In this document: positions 10,430-21,600 of the stretch, piece after piece
Layout of the letters: each line of letters opens with the position of its first letter
How positions within the stretch are numbered: the stretch's first letter is position 1
From: Pseudoips prasinana
Lineage: Eukaryota > Arthropoda > Insecta > Lepidoptera > Nolidae
Direction: 5' to 3'
NCBI GenBank assembly: GCA_951640165.1
Contig: OX621263.1
Span: 3,742,501 to 3,806,500 of the forward strand
Length of the DNA stretch: 64,000 nt
Notes under the pieces: generated by a model
Told to the model about the DNA's origin: nothing
What the model saw: only the letters and a program-made list of their open reading frames with translations
Databases searched by the model: none
Made by a program: the position numbers and the translations under genes

Positions 10430-11425
10430 TAGATGGCGCACATTTACAGGATGTTGAATTTTTAATTTTATTATAATGTTCCATTTTCAAAAGAGGATAA
10501 ACCATACATTTGACAATTCAGAAAAATGTGGTCCAAAGAGCCACCCGCCAAACCACATTCGCATAATTAATTGTCCGGTACTCTAATCGTGTGCAAGAAG
10601 ACTGGATTGCAACAAAAATCCAGGCAAATTCTACAAATTACTGAAGTAATAATTTTGTAAATTTTTTTATATTTAAGAAACCAAGGTTTTGCTGGAATAA
10701 ATGGTTGGATTGATGTACTTTTGCCCTTAATCTTACTAGATTCATTCCAACAGCACTGCCATGAATTGGTAAGGTCCACCTTTGCCAAATGCAGCAAGTC
10801 ATATATTTAAATAGAAAAGAACTTCCTATCAGCAATATCACTAGACACGGCTGCTTTAGCTGCTGTATCAGCATATTCATTACCGCTAACACCAAGATGT
10901 GCTGGAATCCATACTAGCCATATAACTAAATACTACCTCAATCTTTTTTGGAAAAGAAAAATTCTGACATTTTCTAATTTTAGCAATAATAGGACTACGT
11001 GGACTGTCCTTGAAAAAAATCCTCCCCACCAAACACCCCGCAAGAGCCCTTAGTGTATTGACACACATTTTGATGAAATGTAGTTAAAATGTTGGGCACC
11101 ATATAATTTAGAATCTAGAATAACACCAAGAAATTTCGCTTTCCCCTCAACCTTAATGGGGGATCCTTCAATCTTAAGGCGTATACTAGGGATTGTTCTT
11201 TTTTTGGAGAAGATAACAGCAAAACTTTTAGATGCTGATAAATGTAGGCCATGTCTGAAAAGTCAGGAATTAAGTGAATTGAGGGAAACCTGCATGGATT
11301 CCAAAGCTATGGCTATAGATGAATTAATTACATACAGACACAAATCGTTTGCATACTGTAGAATTGAGCAGTTACTGTTGACGGACTTGAGCAGGTCTGA
11401 GGTTGGGAAGAGGGGGAGGCGTAGC
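10430..11425 (-). mobile_element. I/R1-type LINE: RT end and RNase H remains
   Basis: Minus-strand pieces: YANDLCLYVINSSIAIALES near 11380 (catalytic YADD changed to YAND), KFLGVILDSKLYG near 11120, LRALAG near 11050, then the RNase H signature LVWIPAHLGVSGNEYADTAA near 10890-10830. A Cys-rich tail (LCECGLAGGSLDH) reads near 10550. Several frameshifts break it. The RNase H domain separates it from the Jockey-type elements nearby. Confidence 0.7.
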
Positions 11426-11429
11426 CTTC

Positions 11430-11787
11430 TATATAAAAAACAATATTAACGTTAGGATAAGGACACACCAATTTCAAACGGATGTCGAACAACTTTGGCT
11501 TGATTTGAACATAAATGGTAACTGCTGATAAATGGTAACATAAATGTAAAAAAAAATGTTACTTACAAAAACCGCTTACCGCCCACCCTAGTACGAACAG
11601 CTAAAATTTTTTAGATGGATTGATGGACAATTTATTATGATTTAAATGTTAACATGTTAGACCATAACAGCTCAAAAACCGCTTGTCTCAATGGGTTTCT
11701 TACTAAACGCTTACTCAAATAGAAAATACATCTACCCAGTTTACAGGAGACAGTAGTACTTTGATAGATCAGATATAATTTGTACTG
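11430..11787. other. Spacer between opposed LINE fragments
   Basis: No readable frame or repeat recognised. It includes possible 5' sequence of the plus-strand LINE that follows. Confidence 0.35.
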
Positions 11788-13915
11788 ATGTCCGAGCTTC
11801 TGATATTCATTGATGATTCATTTATAACTTTTACCTCTGTTTTTAAAAAAGTAAAGCCTAAACCTACGCTCGTTACTTACCACCCAATCAAAAATATTAT
11901 ACTTGAGCATTTTAATGATGATCTAGAACTAATTCCCTGGCAAGAGATCAGTAAATTGTCACATGTTAACGTATATACTATTAACTTTTTCGTAACCCAG
12001 TTGTATGACCTTCATGCTCCATGGTTTACGCAAAACATACGTTTAATGTTTAATCTCCGAAATCCAGGTAGGCTCGAGTTTCACAATTTAAAATTTATAA
12101 AATATAAACAATACTATTTAGAGCTACAACATCAGACCAGCAGTTCTCTTGTATCTGAAAAAAAGACCTACTTTACTGAACATATAAACAACAATATCAA
12201 AAAGGCTAAAACACTATTGATTTTTTTAAAAAACGATCAACTTCTGCAACATAACTGCAAACAGCTTCCGGGACATCTTCAGGATCCCGATAAGATCAAT
12301 AGAGTATTTCTTGATGTACAGGCAATTGTGACACAGACATATCTTTGCGTACATATAGTTTAATAAGCACGGTCAGAGCATTTTCAAACTTAAACCAATT
12401 CATGAGGATGTCATAGTGAGGGTTATAAGAAATTTAAAATCCAAGGCACAAGGTGTGGATGGGATAAACTTGGATATGTTAACATTGACATTGCCTGCTG
12501 ATTGATTTGTATGGTACAAATCATCGTTGATATCATTAATACATCTATTACCAATCACACATTTCCAGATTTGTGGAAAGGCGCTATTATCAAACCAATT
12601 CCTAAGATTAGCAGCCCAAACAGCATTAAGGATCTGCGGCCGATAAGTTTACTTCCATGTATCTCTATAGTGCTCGAAAAGGTAGTCTATGAGCAAATGT
12701 TATAATACTTAGAGGAGAGCAATATTATTCCCGACCAACAATCAGGGTTTAGGAAAGGTCGCGGCTCTTTTACAGCACTATCAGATATAGTTGGTAACAT
12801 ATCAGTATTTACAGTCAGCTATTTGTATAACCGTACGCAGTACGTGGAAATTCTGAAGGAAGATGGAAAATCCATAATATCACCACCTCGCTGCATACCT
12901 AGAGTTCCACAAGGTTCTATTTTGGGACCACTCATGTTTATACTCTACAGTGCCGATGTAACAAACTGTTTTCGCAACTTTATACTTCTTTCAAGCCGTG
13001 CGATACAATAACAGCTGTACAAATAGTAAATAATAATATCCTGTAACATTATTTACACATGGCCATCTCATCCCAAACTAAGCATAGCTTGTACTATGAA
13101 TACCAGATAACTGATATACTAGGTACATATACTACTTTGAACTTTTTGTAAATACATACTTATACAGATAATTACACCCAGACTCAGGACAAACAGACAT
13201 GTTCATGCACACAAATATCTGTCCTGGGTGTGAATCGAACCCACGACCTCCGGCGTGAAAAGCAAGCATTTGCCAACCAAGCAACCAACTAACCAAGGCA
13301 AATGAAGACCTTGAGAAAATTGTTACATGGGCTGATAAAAACTGAATCCACTTAAATCTAAATTCATGGTAATGGGTAGCAAAAAGTGTATAAAATCCTT
13401 CGAATCAAAGCAACCTAAGATTATTTTTCAGGGTGATGTAATTGAAAAAAGCTGAATTGCGGTTCGAAGCCCATATTTGCAAAGTTCTCCGAAATGGTTT
13501 TTACAGGTTAAAAGTCTTGTACAACATAAGAGATTATCTTAGTCTAAACTTAAGAAAACACTTGGTTGATAGTCTTGTTCTTGCCAGGCTTAACTACTGT
13601 GATACCGTATATGGCCCATGTACACTAGCTTGGGCCGCTCGACTAATTCGATGTATTCAGAATGCATGCACACGTATCTGCACTAAAGTTACACCGAGAT
13701 CCCCCATCACTCCATATATATAAATGATATAGGTATGCCAAAAATGGAAGCTCGGAGAAATATACAACTGGCTACACAACTATTTGGTATCATAAGCACG
13801 CGAAAATAAGGATATCTTTACGATAAATGAACTTGGAGGCAAGATCAAAACAAAAAAGCATGTGCAATCTATAACTAATCTTCTTTCCGTGACTAGGCAT
13901 CATACTGCTGCTTTT
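11788..13915 (+). mobile_element. Plus-strand LINE, ORF2 linker and RT in pieces
   Basis: The linker frame 11788-12363 contains FVTQLYDLHAPWFTQNIRLM. RT pieces follow: FPDLWKGAIIKPIPKISSP and LRPISLLPCISIVLEKVVYE at 12550-12700, DQQSGFRKGRGSFTALSDIV at 12737-12795, RVPQGSILGPLMFILY at 12900-12950, then after a SINE, ICKVLRNGFYRLKVLYNIRD and LARLNYCDTVYGP (13442-13723). The RT segment between FTALSDIVGNI and the VPQGS block is deleted. Stops and frameshifts make it a pseudogene. Confidence 0.75.
13020..13310 (-). mobile_element. tRNA-derived SINE, family 1
   Basis: About 290 bp. The minus strand carries a box B-like GGTTCGATTCACACCCAGG and the family words ACAGATATTTGTGTGCATG and AGCTTGTACTATG (plus strand). 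It splits the RT frame above. Other copies in the window: 13918-14034 (part), 23935-24110, 27118-27340, 32146-32365, 39355-39590, 41163-41390, 44058-44150 (part), 45945-46065 (part), 47255-47460 and 58750-58975. Confidence 0.75.
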
Positions 13916-13917
13916 TG

Positions 13918-14034
13918 TGTGTCTTGGTACATTATTCACACACGGCCATCTGATAACAAACAAAGCAGAGCTTGTACTATGGACATCACATAACTGATAT
14001 GCTACTATACTACCTTTCTTTTGTAAATATGTAC
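13918..14034 (-). mobile_element. SINE family 1, truncated
   Basis: Matches the promoter-distal part of the family 1 SINE (CATTATTCACACACGGCCAT, AGCTTGTACTATGG). It stops at the left end of the mariner element; the missing half is not found on the other side. Confidence 0.65.
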
Positions 14035-14063
14035 TACTCTGTCAAGAAAGTACCGGGAAAAGA

Positions 14064-14141
14064 TCAATAATATACAATGTTTGTATATTATTGATGTTTG
14101 TATATTTTGGATGAATAACAAATGTTTGTTATTCATCCAAA
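14064..14141. repeat. Two tandem hairpins with 3- and 2-nt loops
   Basis: 14-bp arms 14064-14077 and 14081-14094 (loop TGT), then 17-bp arms 14106-14122 and 14125-14141 (loop TG). All arms are perfect. They sit between the mariner left TIR and the transposase stop codon. Confidence 0.9.
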
Positions 14142-14142
14142 T

Positions 14143-15047
14143 TTACTTTATCACCTTCAAAGTATGCTCCTTCAGAAACGATACACTTACGCCACGACGA
14201 ATAATCCATTCATCAAAACATTTTTTAAACGCTGCTTTCGGAATTGAGTTCAGTTCTCGCCGCGAATTCTTCTTTATGTCTTCTACCGATTGAAAACGGG
14301 TACCACGAAGTGGTAATGTGAGTTTAGGAAAAAGAAAGAAGTCAGCTGGAGCCATATCTGGTCAATATGGTGGTTGCTGGATAGTTGTTGAGTGTTTGGT
14401 CAAAAATATGTTCACGATGATGGCCTTGTGCGAATGCCCATTATCGTGGTGCAAAATCCAAGAATTTTCTTTCCACAAATCTGGCCTTTTTCGTCGAATT
14501 TGCTCTCTTAAACGCCGCATAACGCTCAAATAATATTCTTTATTTACCGTTCGACCTTCCGGTAAGAATTCAAAGTGCACAACACCGCGATAGTCAAAGA
14601 AAACAGTCAACATGACTTTGACTTTTGATCGACTTTGGCGTGGCTTTTACGGTGTCGGTTCAGTTGGAAGGCGCCACTCCGAAGCTTGTTGACTAGTTTG
14701 CATGTCAAACTAGTCAACAAGCTTCGGACAAACCCACGTCTCGTCACCAGTAACAATAAGTTTCATGAATGTTGGGTCGGAATTGACTCGTTCTACCATG
14801 TCCTCAGCGACTTTCATGCGATTGAGTTTTTGGAGAAAATGCAGATTAGTTAAAATGGTACGAATCGACTAGATACAGAAAGTTCGGCGGCTATCTCTCT
14901 CAGAGTTGAATGAGGATTTTCAGTCACTATTTCCTTCAAAGTCGATTCACCGTAAGCCTTCTGTAACATTTTCAGTGACTCCGAACACGAAATTCCATTA
15001 GCGATGCAAAATGTAAGACAAACTCTTTGTTCAATATTTTTGTCCAT
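14143..15047 (-). pseudogene. Mariner transposase pseudogene
   Basis: Starts MDKNIEQRVCLTFCIANGIS at 15047, with an HTH-type N-terminus (TLREIAAELSVS). The catalytic part reads MLTVFFDYRGVVHFEFLPEG, ILHHDNGHSHKA and DMAPADFFLFPK, so the three Asp positions of a DD34D mariner are still visible. The protein is broken by frameshifts after ELSVS, by an inverted duplication after GDETWVCPKLVD, and by a stop in PPY*PDMAP. The C-terminus ends FLKEHTLKVIK. It cannot make active transposase. Confidence 0.85.
14679..14727. repeat. Perfect 22-bp hairpin inside the mariner transposase
   Basis: Arms 14679-14700 and 14706-14727, loop CATGT. The 14679-14700 arm is the normal coding sequence (QTSQQASEW on the minus strand). 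The other arm is an inverted copy sitting where the preceding mariner residues after WVCPKL should be. Confidence 0.88.
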
Positions 15048-15482
15048 TATGAAATTCACAATACACACTATATATGATATTACTAAAACCAGCACTGTAT
15101 TTAATATAAATAACAGATATAACTCAAACTCCGCGCCGAAATGGAAAACAGTTGTGCCAATCTAACAACAACAAAAAAAAACAAAAATTTGAATTTGGAA
15201 CCATAAACCAATCATCCATTCCCGATACTTTTTTTGACTGAATGTATATGGAAATCCATTGTCACTACCTGTAGGACACAGGAATGAGTCTATGTAAAAC
15301 TTATAGTACTTAAAAATTATTGCAGCTAATTTTCCTTCTTCTCATTAGTAAATATAATATTGATAAGCCCTGCAAAATACCCATTGATATCAATGAACTC
15401 TTTTATTATAAACAATGCAGTGAGTTTTTTTGATAAAGTTTGCACTGCACTAGATAACTGTAAGTACTTGGGCAGACAGACG

Positions 15483-15490
15483 TATAAATA
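15483..15490 (+). promoter_or_regulatory. TATA-like box of lectin gene 1
   Basis: TATAAATA, 74 bp before the start codon, which would put the cap site near 15513 and give a 5' UTR of about 45 nt. No further element was assigned with confidence. Confidence 0.5.
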
Positions 15491-15556
15491 TTAACAAAAT
15501 CTGTGAATATAGACAGACGGTTTAATTAATTCAATCTTGAATTATAATACTGCAAA

Positions 15557-15614
15557 ATGTGTTCTAAAACATTATTCTTACTTTTATGTGTGTATTTTAT
15601 TTCGAACTGTTCAT
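15557..15614 (+). CDS. Lectin gene 1 exon 1: signal peptide
   Basis: ATG at 15557 in AAAATG context, then a hydrophobic run LFLLLCVYFIS. Donor TCAT|GTAAGT. The last T joins GT of exon 2 to make a Cys codon, giving NCSC-GVIDNQ. The same TCAT/ACAT donor layout is present in gene 2. Confidence 0.85.
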
Positions 15615-18600
15615 GTAAGTACTAAATATTTGTTCAAATTCAGGTTCAAGTTTTACACCCTACCGCGCAGTGCTTGACATGGCAGCTACTGAGAACACTG
15701 CCAGAAAACTCAGAAGGAATCCATTAAAATAAATAAAATAAAATAAAAAAGGTTTTTATTCACGTAGACTTTACAAAGCGCTTGTAAATAGTCAGAACAT
15801 GTTTGTAGTAATATAGTTGTATTTGATATTATTTCTAGTAACATAGATATTTAGGTAAGTACATCTTGTATGAAAACATTTATAAAATTTATTTTATTAC
15901 AGAAATGATATTTAGCTAGCTCGTATCAAGTTATTGTCAAGAGATTATGTTTAATTATCTAGTTTAAGTCTAATATTTTTACTACATATTGTCAATGGTT
16001 CTGTCTATATTAAAGGTATTATTATTATGACGGACCTTGTGTTAATAACGACGGTCGCGCTTTAATGCTACCACCGGATCCAATGCGCCCCAACTGAGAA
16101 GACCCAGCGAAACAAACTCAGTGGGTTCATCTACTACCGGTTTCAACACGACCCAGTTGAGACGGTCCGGCGAAACATACTCAAGCGGGCATGAACACGG
16201 GATTTGGTCCAATTAGAGTAATTATTTAGTAGGCAAACACAATATATGCTCGATCGGTTGTCTGAATGCTTATTATTTTAGATTATATTTAGGTATACAA
16301 AAGAAAAACTTCGAAACAATAACATTATTCATTTTGAGACAGAGTCAATAATTTTAAATTAAGTATATGATAGCAATCATTTACAGACAGTTCACGTAAC
16401 ACAGCAGAGCAGTCATGTCTATATGGCTACAAGATCTCCAGCGAGCAATGTGCAGGTAGGAAGTGAGAGCCAGACGTCTTTGTCATCGATGTACTCTTTA
16501 GTGGTGTAATAACCCCTAGCCATAAGTATACGTTTAATATGTGTTTTAAAACTTGTGTCAGGCAGATCAGTAATTTGAGTAGGAAGCTTGTTATAAAACC
16601 TAATACAATTTCCTAAAAATGATTTATTAGTTTTGCTTACTCTAAAGCCTGGCATGGCTAGTTTGTTTTTATTCCTAGTATTTATATTATGCAGTTCACT
16701 TTTCTTTTTATAATTATGAATATTTTTTCTAACAAACATTATATTCTGATATATATATTCCGATGGCACAGTAAGTATATTTATTTCTTTAAACAAATTT
16801 CGCAAAGAATCGCGACTGCCTAAACCATAAATGGCTCTGACTGCTCTTTTCTGCAATACAAAAATAGTACCTATGTCAGCCGCCGAACCCCACAGCAGAA
16901 TGCCATACGACATAATGCTATGAAAGTACGCGAAATACACTAATCTAGCAGTTTTTTCATCTGACAATTGCCTTATTTTCCAGACAGCATAGGAAGCCGA
17001 ACTTAATTTACCTGCTAACTTTTCAATCTGAGGACCCCATTGCAATTTTGAATCAAGTGTCAATCCTAAAAATACGGTCGATGGGACTAGATCTAATATT
17101 TTCGCATTAAGTGCAACTGTTGGTACAATTTGAGTCACATTCGGCAATGAGAACCTGATGCATTTAGTTTTCCCTGCATTTAACAAGAGATTATTTGCCG
17201 AAAACCATTCTGATATAAAGCTGAGTGTTTTATTATGCTCAATAAGATCTTTATCCTCTCTATTTACTTTAAATATGAGCGAAGTATCATCAGCGAACAA
17301 AACTATGTCTGATACTTTCTCTACCAGATAAGGGAGATCATTTATATAAACTAGAAATAAAAATGGGCCCAATATAGATCCTTGGGGCACCCCCATTTTC
17401 ACAGGATGACGTGCCGAAGTGGCACCGCCTATCGAAACCATCTGTTGTCGCCCCAATAAATAGGACATCACAAGATCAAGAGATGTGCCAGATATTCCAT
17501 AGTACTTCAGTTTAACAACGAGCGTACGATGATCAACGCAATCGAAAGCCTTAGAGAGATCACAGAAAACTCCCAGTGCATCCTGTGATCCCTCCCAAGC
17601 CTCCAATATTGACCTAATTAATGTGCAACCTGCATCCTGAGTAGAGCGGCCCCTTGTAAACCCGAACTGCTTGTTATGCATTATCTCATTCACGTTAAAG
17701 TGCGACAACATTTGGCTGAGCATCAGCTTTTCAAATATTTTACTTAAAGCTGGTAGTATTGAGATAGGCCTATAATTCGTGGCATTTTTTGAACAACCTG
17801 CCTTGAAAATGGGTATTATCTTACTTATTTTCATTAAATCGGGAAAGACACCATCACTTATACAGCCATTGAAGATGGCTGCAAGAATTGTAGCAATGTT
17901 TAGTATGATTGATTCAATTGCTTTAACAGACAGTCCCCACAAATCTTCTGTGCCTTTCCTTTTAATACTCTTAAAAGCTTTTATAATATCATCACTTGTT
18001 ACGGATTTAAAACTAAAGTTACGTACAGTTTGTTTTACGCTTTGATTTAAAAAGAGTTCAGCCACATCTGGTGATGATGCGAGACACTTAGTAATATCCA
18101 CGGGTATATTTGCAAAAAAGCAGCTAAAAAATTGGCAATGGTAAGCTTGTCTGAAACCAGTTCATCACCAATATTCAATACTAATGTTTGATCTCTTGAT
18201 CTACTTTTTTACTTACATTAAAAACAAGAAAGGACTAACATTTATTTGTGTGTTTATTTAGAGTGAGCCGTTTTGACAGTAAAATAATCAGAATTTTTGT
18301 AGTAAGCCCTGCTACACAATTTGGCTTTTAAAGTTTTTTTAAAGTTATTCTTAGACATTTCTCTGATATCACTGGGACGTTTATTATATCATCTTATACA
18401 TTGACCCTTATCTTCTATATTGCCCTATGTTAACAAAACGATATCAAAGTCACTTTAACTAATTATATCTGTGGTATGGAGTCCGTGGAGTGTCAAAAGA
18501 ACTCTGTTACTCTTACTAAGCCTCTTACTATTTTTTTTAACATAACGTTAGCAGTCAGCTAAGTAGGGTTTCGATTTAGGCTTCGAACCTCGACTGTGAC

Positions 18601-21600
18601 GAGGAAATTTAGAGATTCATTGCTCTTTAGGGCCGTTTCTAGCAACTTTCATTCTACGTTTCATACATAAATTCACTCCTGTTTCTCAGAGGGGTAGGCA
18701 GAGACAATAGATTTCCATTTGTCACGATCTTTGCACACCTCTTCCACCTCGTTTACTGTCATTATATTCTTTACACGTGCTCGCTTGTTTAGGGTACTAC
18801 TGAGTTGGCGATTCTTGAAAACATCTCTGATTTGGTCAGAGAATGTTCAACGAGGCTTGGCGTTGGACTTCGAACCTCGACTTTGGGCTGTTACTTACGA
18901 GGAGACGCATGAGAATGTCATTGCTTCTAAGGACCGTATCTAGCAACTTTCGTTCAGGCACTTACGCCCATTTCCCACAGGGGTAGGTAGTCGGATTTCC
19001 ATTTATCACGATTACCACACACTTCTTTCACACATGCTCGCTGGTGAAGGCTACTTTTAAGGTCTTCCCCTGTCGAGGAAGACCTCGTTTCCACTCTATA
19101 TTAAAACATGAGCTTTTCATTGAACTGAAGATCCGAGAGAGAGACACGATTATAAGCAAAGGGTCACGGAGGGCCTTGATGATTGCGGCGCTTTCGCGTT
19201 CGTACTTTCGGCCAGCGAATATTATTAAATTCAGATTATAATTAAGGCTAACAACAAAAAGTTCACCATCATCGAACCAGCGGAAAGACGTCCATAAACG
19301 TGATGTGCTGGATAAAGGCTTCCCCAAGAATCTTCACAATCCAACTGCGTTCAACATTTGGGGGGCTATGCCATAATCAACCGCAGTATGGTGTTCACAG
19401 TAACACTAACTGGCTTTCACAATGAGAGAGTTTAGGCGCCAAAGCGGAAAAAGACGCATGGAGGAATTAGTTTATTTTTAAAACTGATGTACATTCGAGG
19501 TTTTATATGAAAATATGGTGCATTATTAGACATAACATCTTCGACAACGTACACAAGTGGAAGAAAGGGCCATATTGCTGTGAATCTCTCTGAAATCTGT
19601 GTTGAATCTAAAACTCCATAGAAGCCATACTAAGACTTTAATAATAATATAATATATAATAATTTATTTCATTAAAAGGTTACAAAGACCCATAACTTAT
19701 ATTATCTTAACTAATTTTACAATAATTATAATTAACTAAACTAATTAAAATAAAATTTAATCAAATAAATGAACATAATAAATTATAATAAAATAAATGA
19801 ACATAATAAATCTTATAAAATTACAACAATATAAACCAATTTAGATTGACTGTCCTTTATATTGCGTTAGTATTTTATTATTTAGATAAGGACAATCAAC
19901 CTTATTGGCTATCATATTTAGTACGCTGTTGGCACTGCCACTCTAGCTACCATAGAGGCTACTCGCTTTCGCATTATAGCACTAACGCCATCTACTTGTG
20001 CTTCCGCGAACATGCCGGATGCGCTACAGTATCGGGGCAGCCCCATCAGCATCCTAAATGCGTCATTATACTGAACTCTGAGGGCTTCGCAAGACCTTTG
20101 AGTGTATGTCTCCCATAGGCCGCACGTGTAGAAAGATGTGCAATACGCTCGAAATAGTGGCACTTTAGCTTATATGGAACAACGAGCAAACCTACGGGAT
20201 ATCATATTCGCCCTTACTGACAAAGTCCTCCGCTCTCGTTCTATATCTAAGCTGACATGCAGATCACTAGTCACCACATGACCGAGATATTTAAAAGTTT
20301 CGACTTGTTCTAGGGGTATTCCATTAATTTTAATTGGAGGCACACTGGATGGGCGTTTGGAACCCGCCTTAAAAACCATGTAACGGCTCTTTTTTGCGTT
20401 AAAAATTAGCCCATGGGAGATAACATACCCTTCGCATATATAAAGGAGTCTCCTCAAACCACATATAGATGCACTGAGCAAAGTACAGTCATCAGCGTAT
20501 GAAATATTATTTACACATTCATTGTCTATGTAACATCCAACTCGCTCACTGCTGAGTGCAACAATCAGTTCGTTGATTTATAAATTAAAAAGTATTGGGA
20601 ATGTGAGCCCACATAAATGTAAACTTTTTACGGAATAAAGTTACTTTGACTTTGACCTGTCTAACTCCACATTCCATTTTATAGGGGTCAGATAGCCACC
20701 CTGACCACTTTACGTTATTGACCTGGTTTCCATGCCAATATTGAAAGATTTTAATTATTTCTGGAGGTATATTTTCTTTAGCTAACTTTTTCCAGAGTAT
20801 ATCGTAGGAAACCAGGTCAAAAGCTCTTCACAGGTCGAGAAAACAAGCGTACACCGGTGTTTCACGACTCGTATAATACTTTACAGTTTGCTTGAGGCAC
20901 AGAATTGCACTTTGAGTCGAGAGTTTAGGTCTGAATTCGAATTGATTATCGTGCAACTTAATATGCTGACTCAACAGAGTCTCAAGCAACCTGTCAAGCA
21001 CCTTAGTAATTATGGTAGCTAGTGATATCGGTCTATAGTTACTCCGATCTGACCTATCTCCCGTTCTATTCTTAACCACAGGCACTACTATAGCTCTCAT
21101 CAAGTCGGTCGGCAAGTAACTGTGACTAATACATAAATTATATAATAGAGCTAATACTCTTGACATGTGTATACCGGCATACTGTAGATGCTCTGTGCTA
21201 AGACCGTCGTGACCGGGAGACTTGCCACGTGACATAGATTTGATTACGTTGTCTATTTTTTTGGCAGTAAAACGCAGGCTCACCTTTCCTTCCGGTATTT
21301 CAGCACTGAGCAATCCTAGCGACGGCCCCAATATAGACCGTACATAAAATTGGTCTTTAAACGAGTTGGCTATGTTTTTTGCCTCATTAATTCCATTGAT
21401 ACTCACAGGCAAGCTAGGCTTAGTACTCAACTTGCTCGTAGATTTCCAAAACTACGAAAATTCTTAACTGAACGTTTAGTTGCAATTATATCCATTTTAA
21501 TTTGGTTTGCGTTGTCCTGACACCACTTTAAACGGGATTTAAATTGTTTTCCACTTAAGCACATTTGTTCATACTCAAGACCCGCTACAGGATTTCCACA

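Larger units (their letters stand above)
14037..15244 (-). mobile_element. Mariner-family DNA transposon (inactive)
   Basis: Terminal inverted repeats of about 25 bp: left CTGTCAAGAAAGTACCGGGA, right (reverse complement) CAGTCAAAAAAAGTATCGGG, each next to a TA dinucleotide as expected for the TA target duplication. Between them is a minus-strand transposase of about 300 codons in broken frames. Two extra hairpins lie just inside the left end (14064-14141) and a third interrupts the transposase (14679-14727). Confidence 0.88.

Noticed and set aside
10638..11068. Host genes suggested by several short minus-strand frames
   Set aside because: Reading across frames gives RNase H and RT motifs of one decayed LINE.
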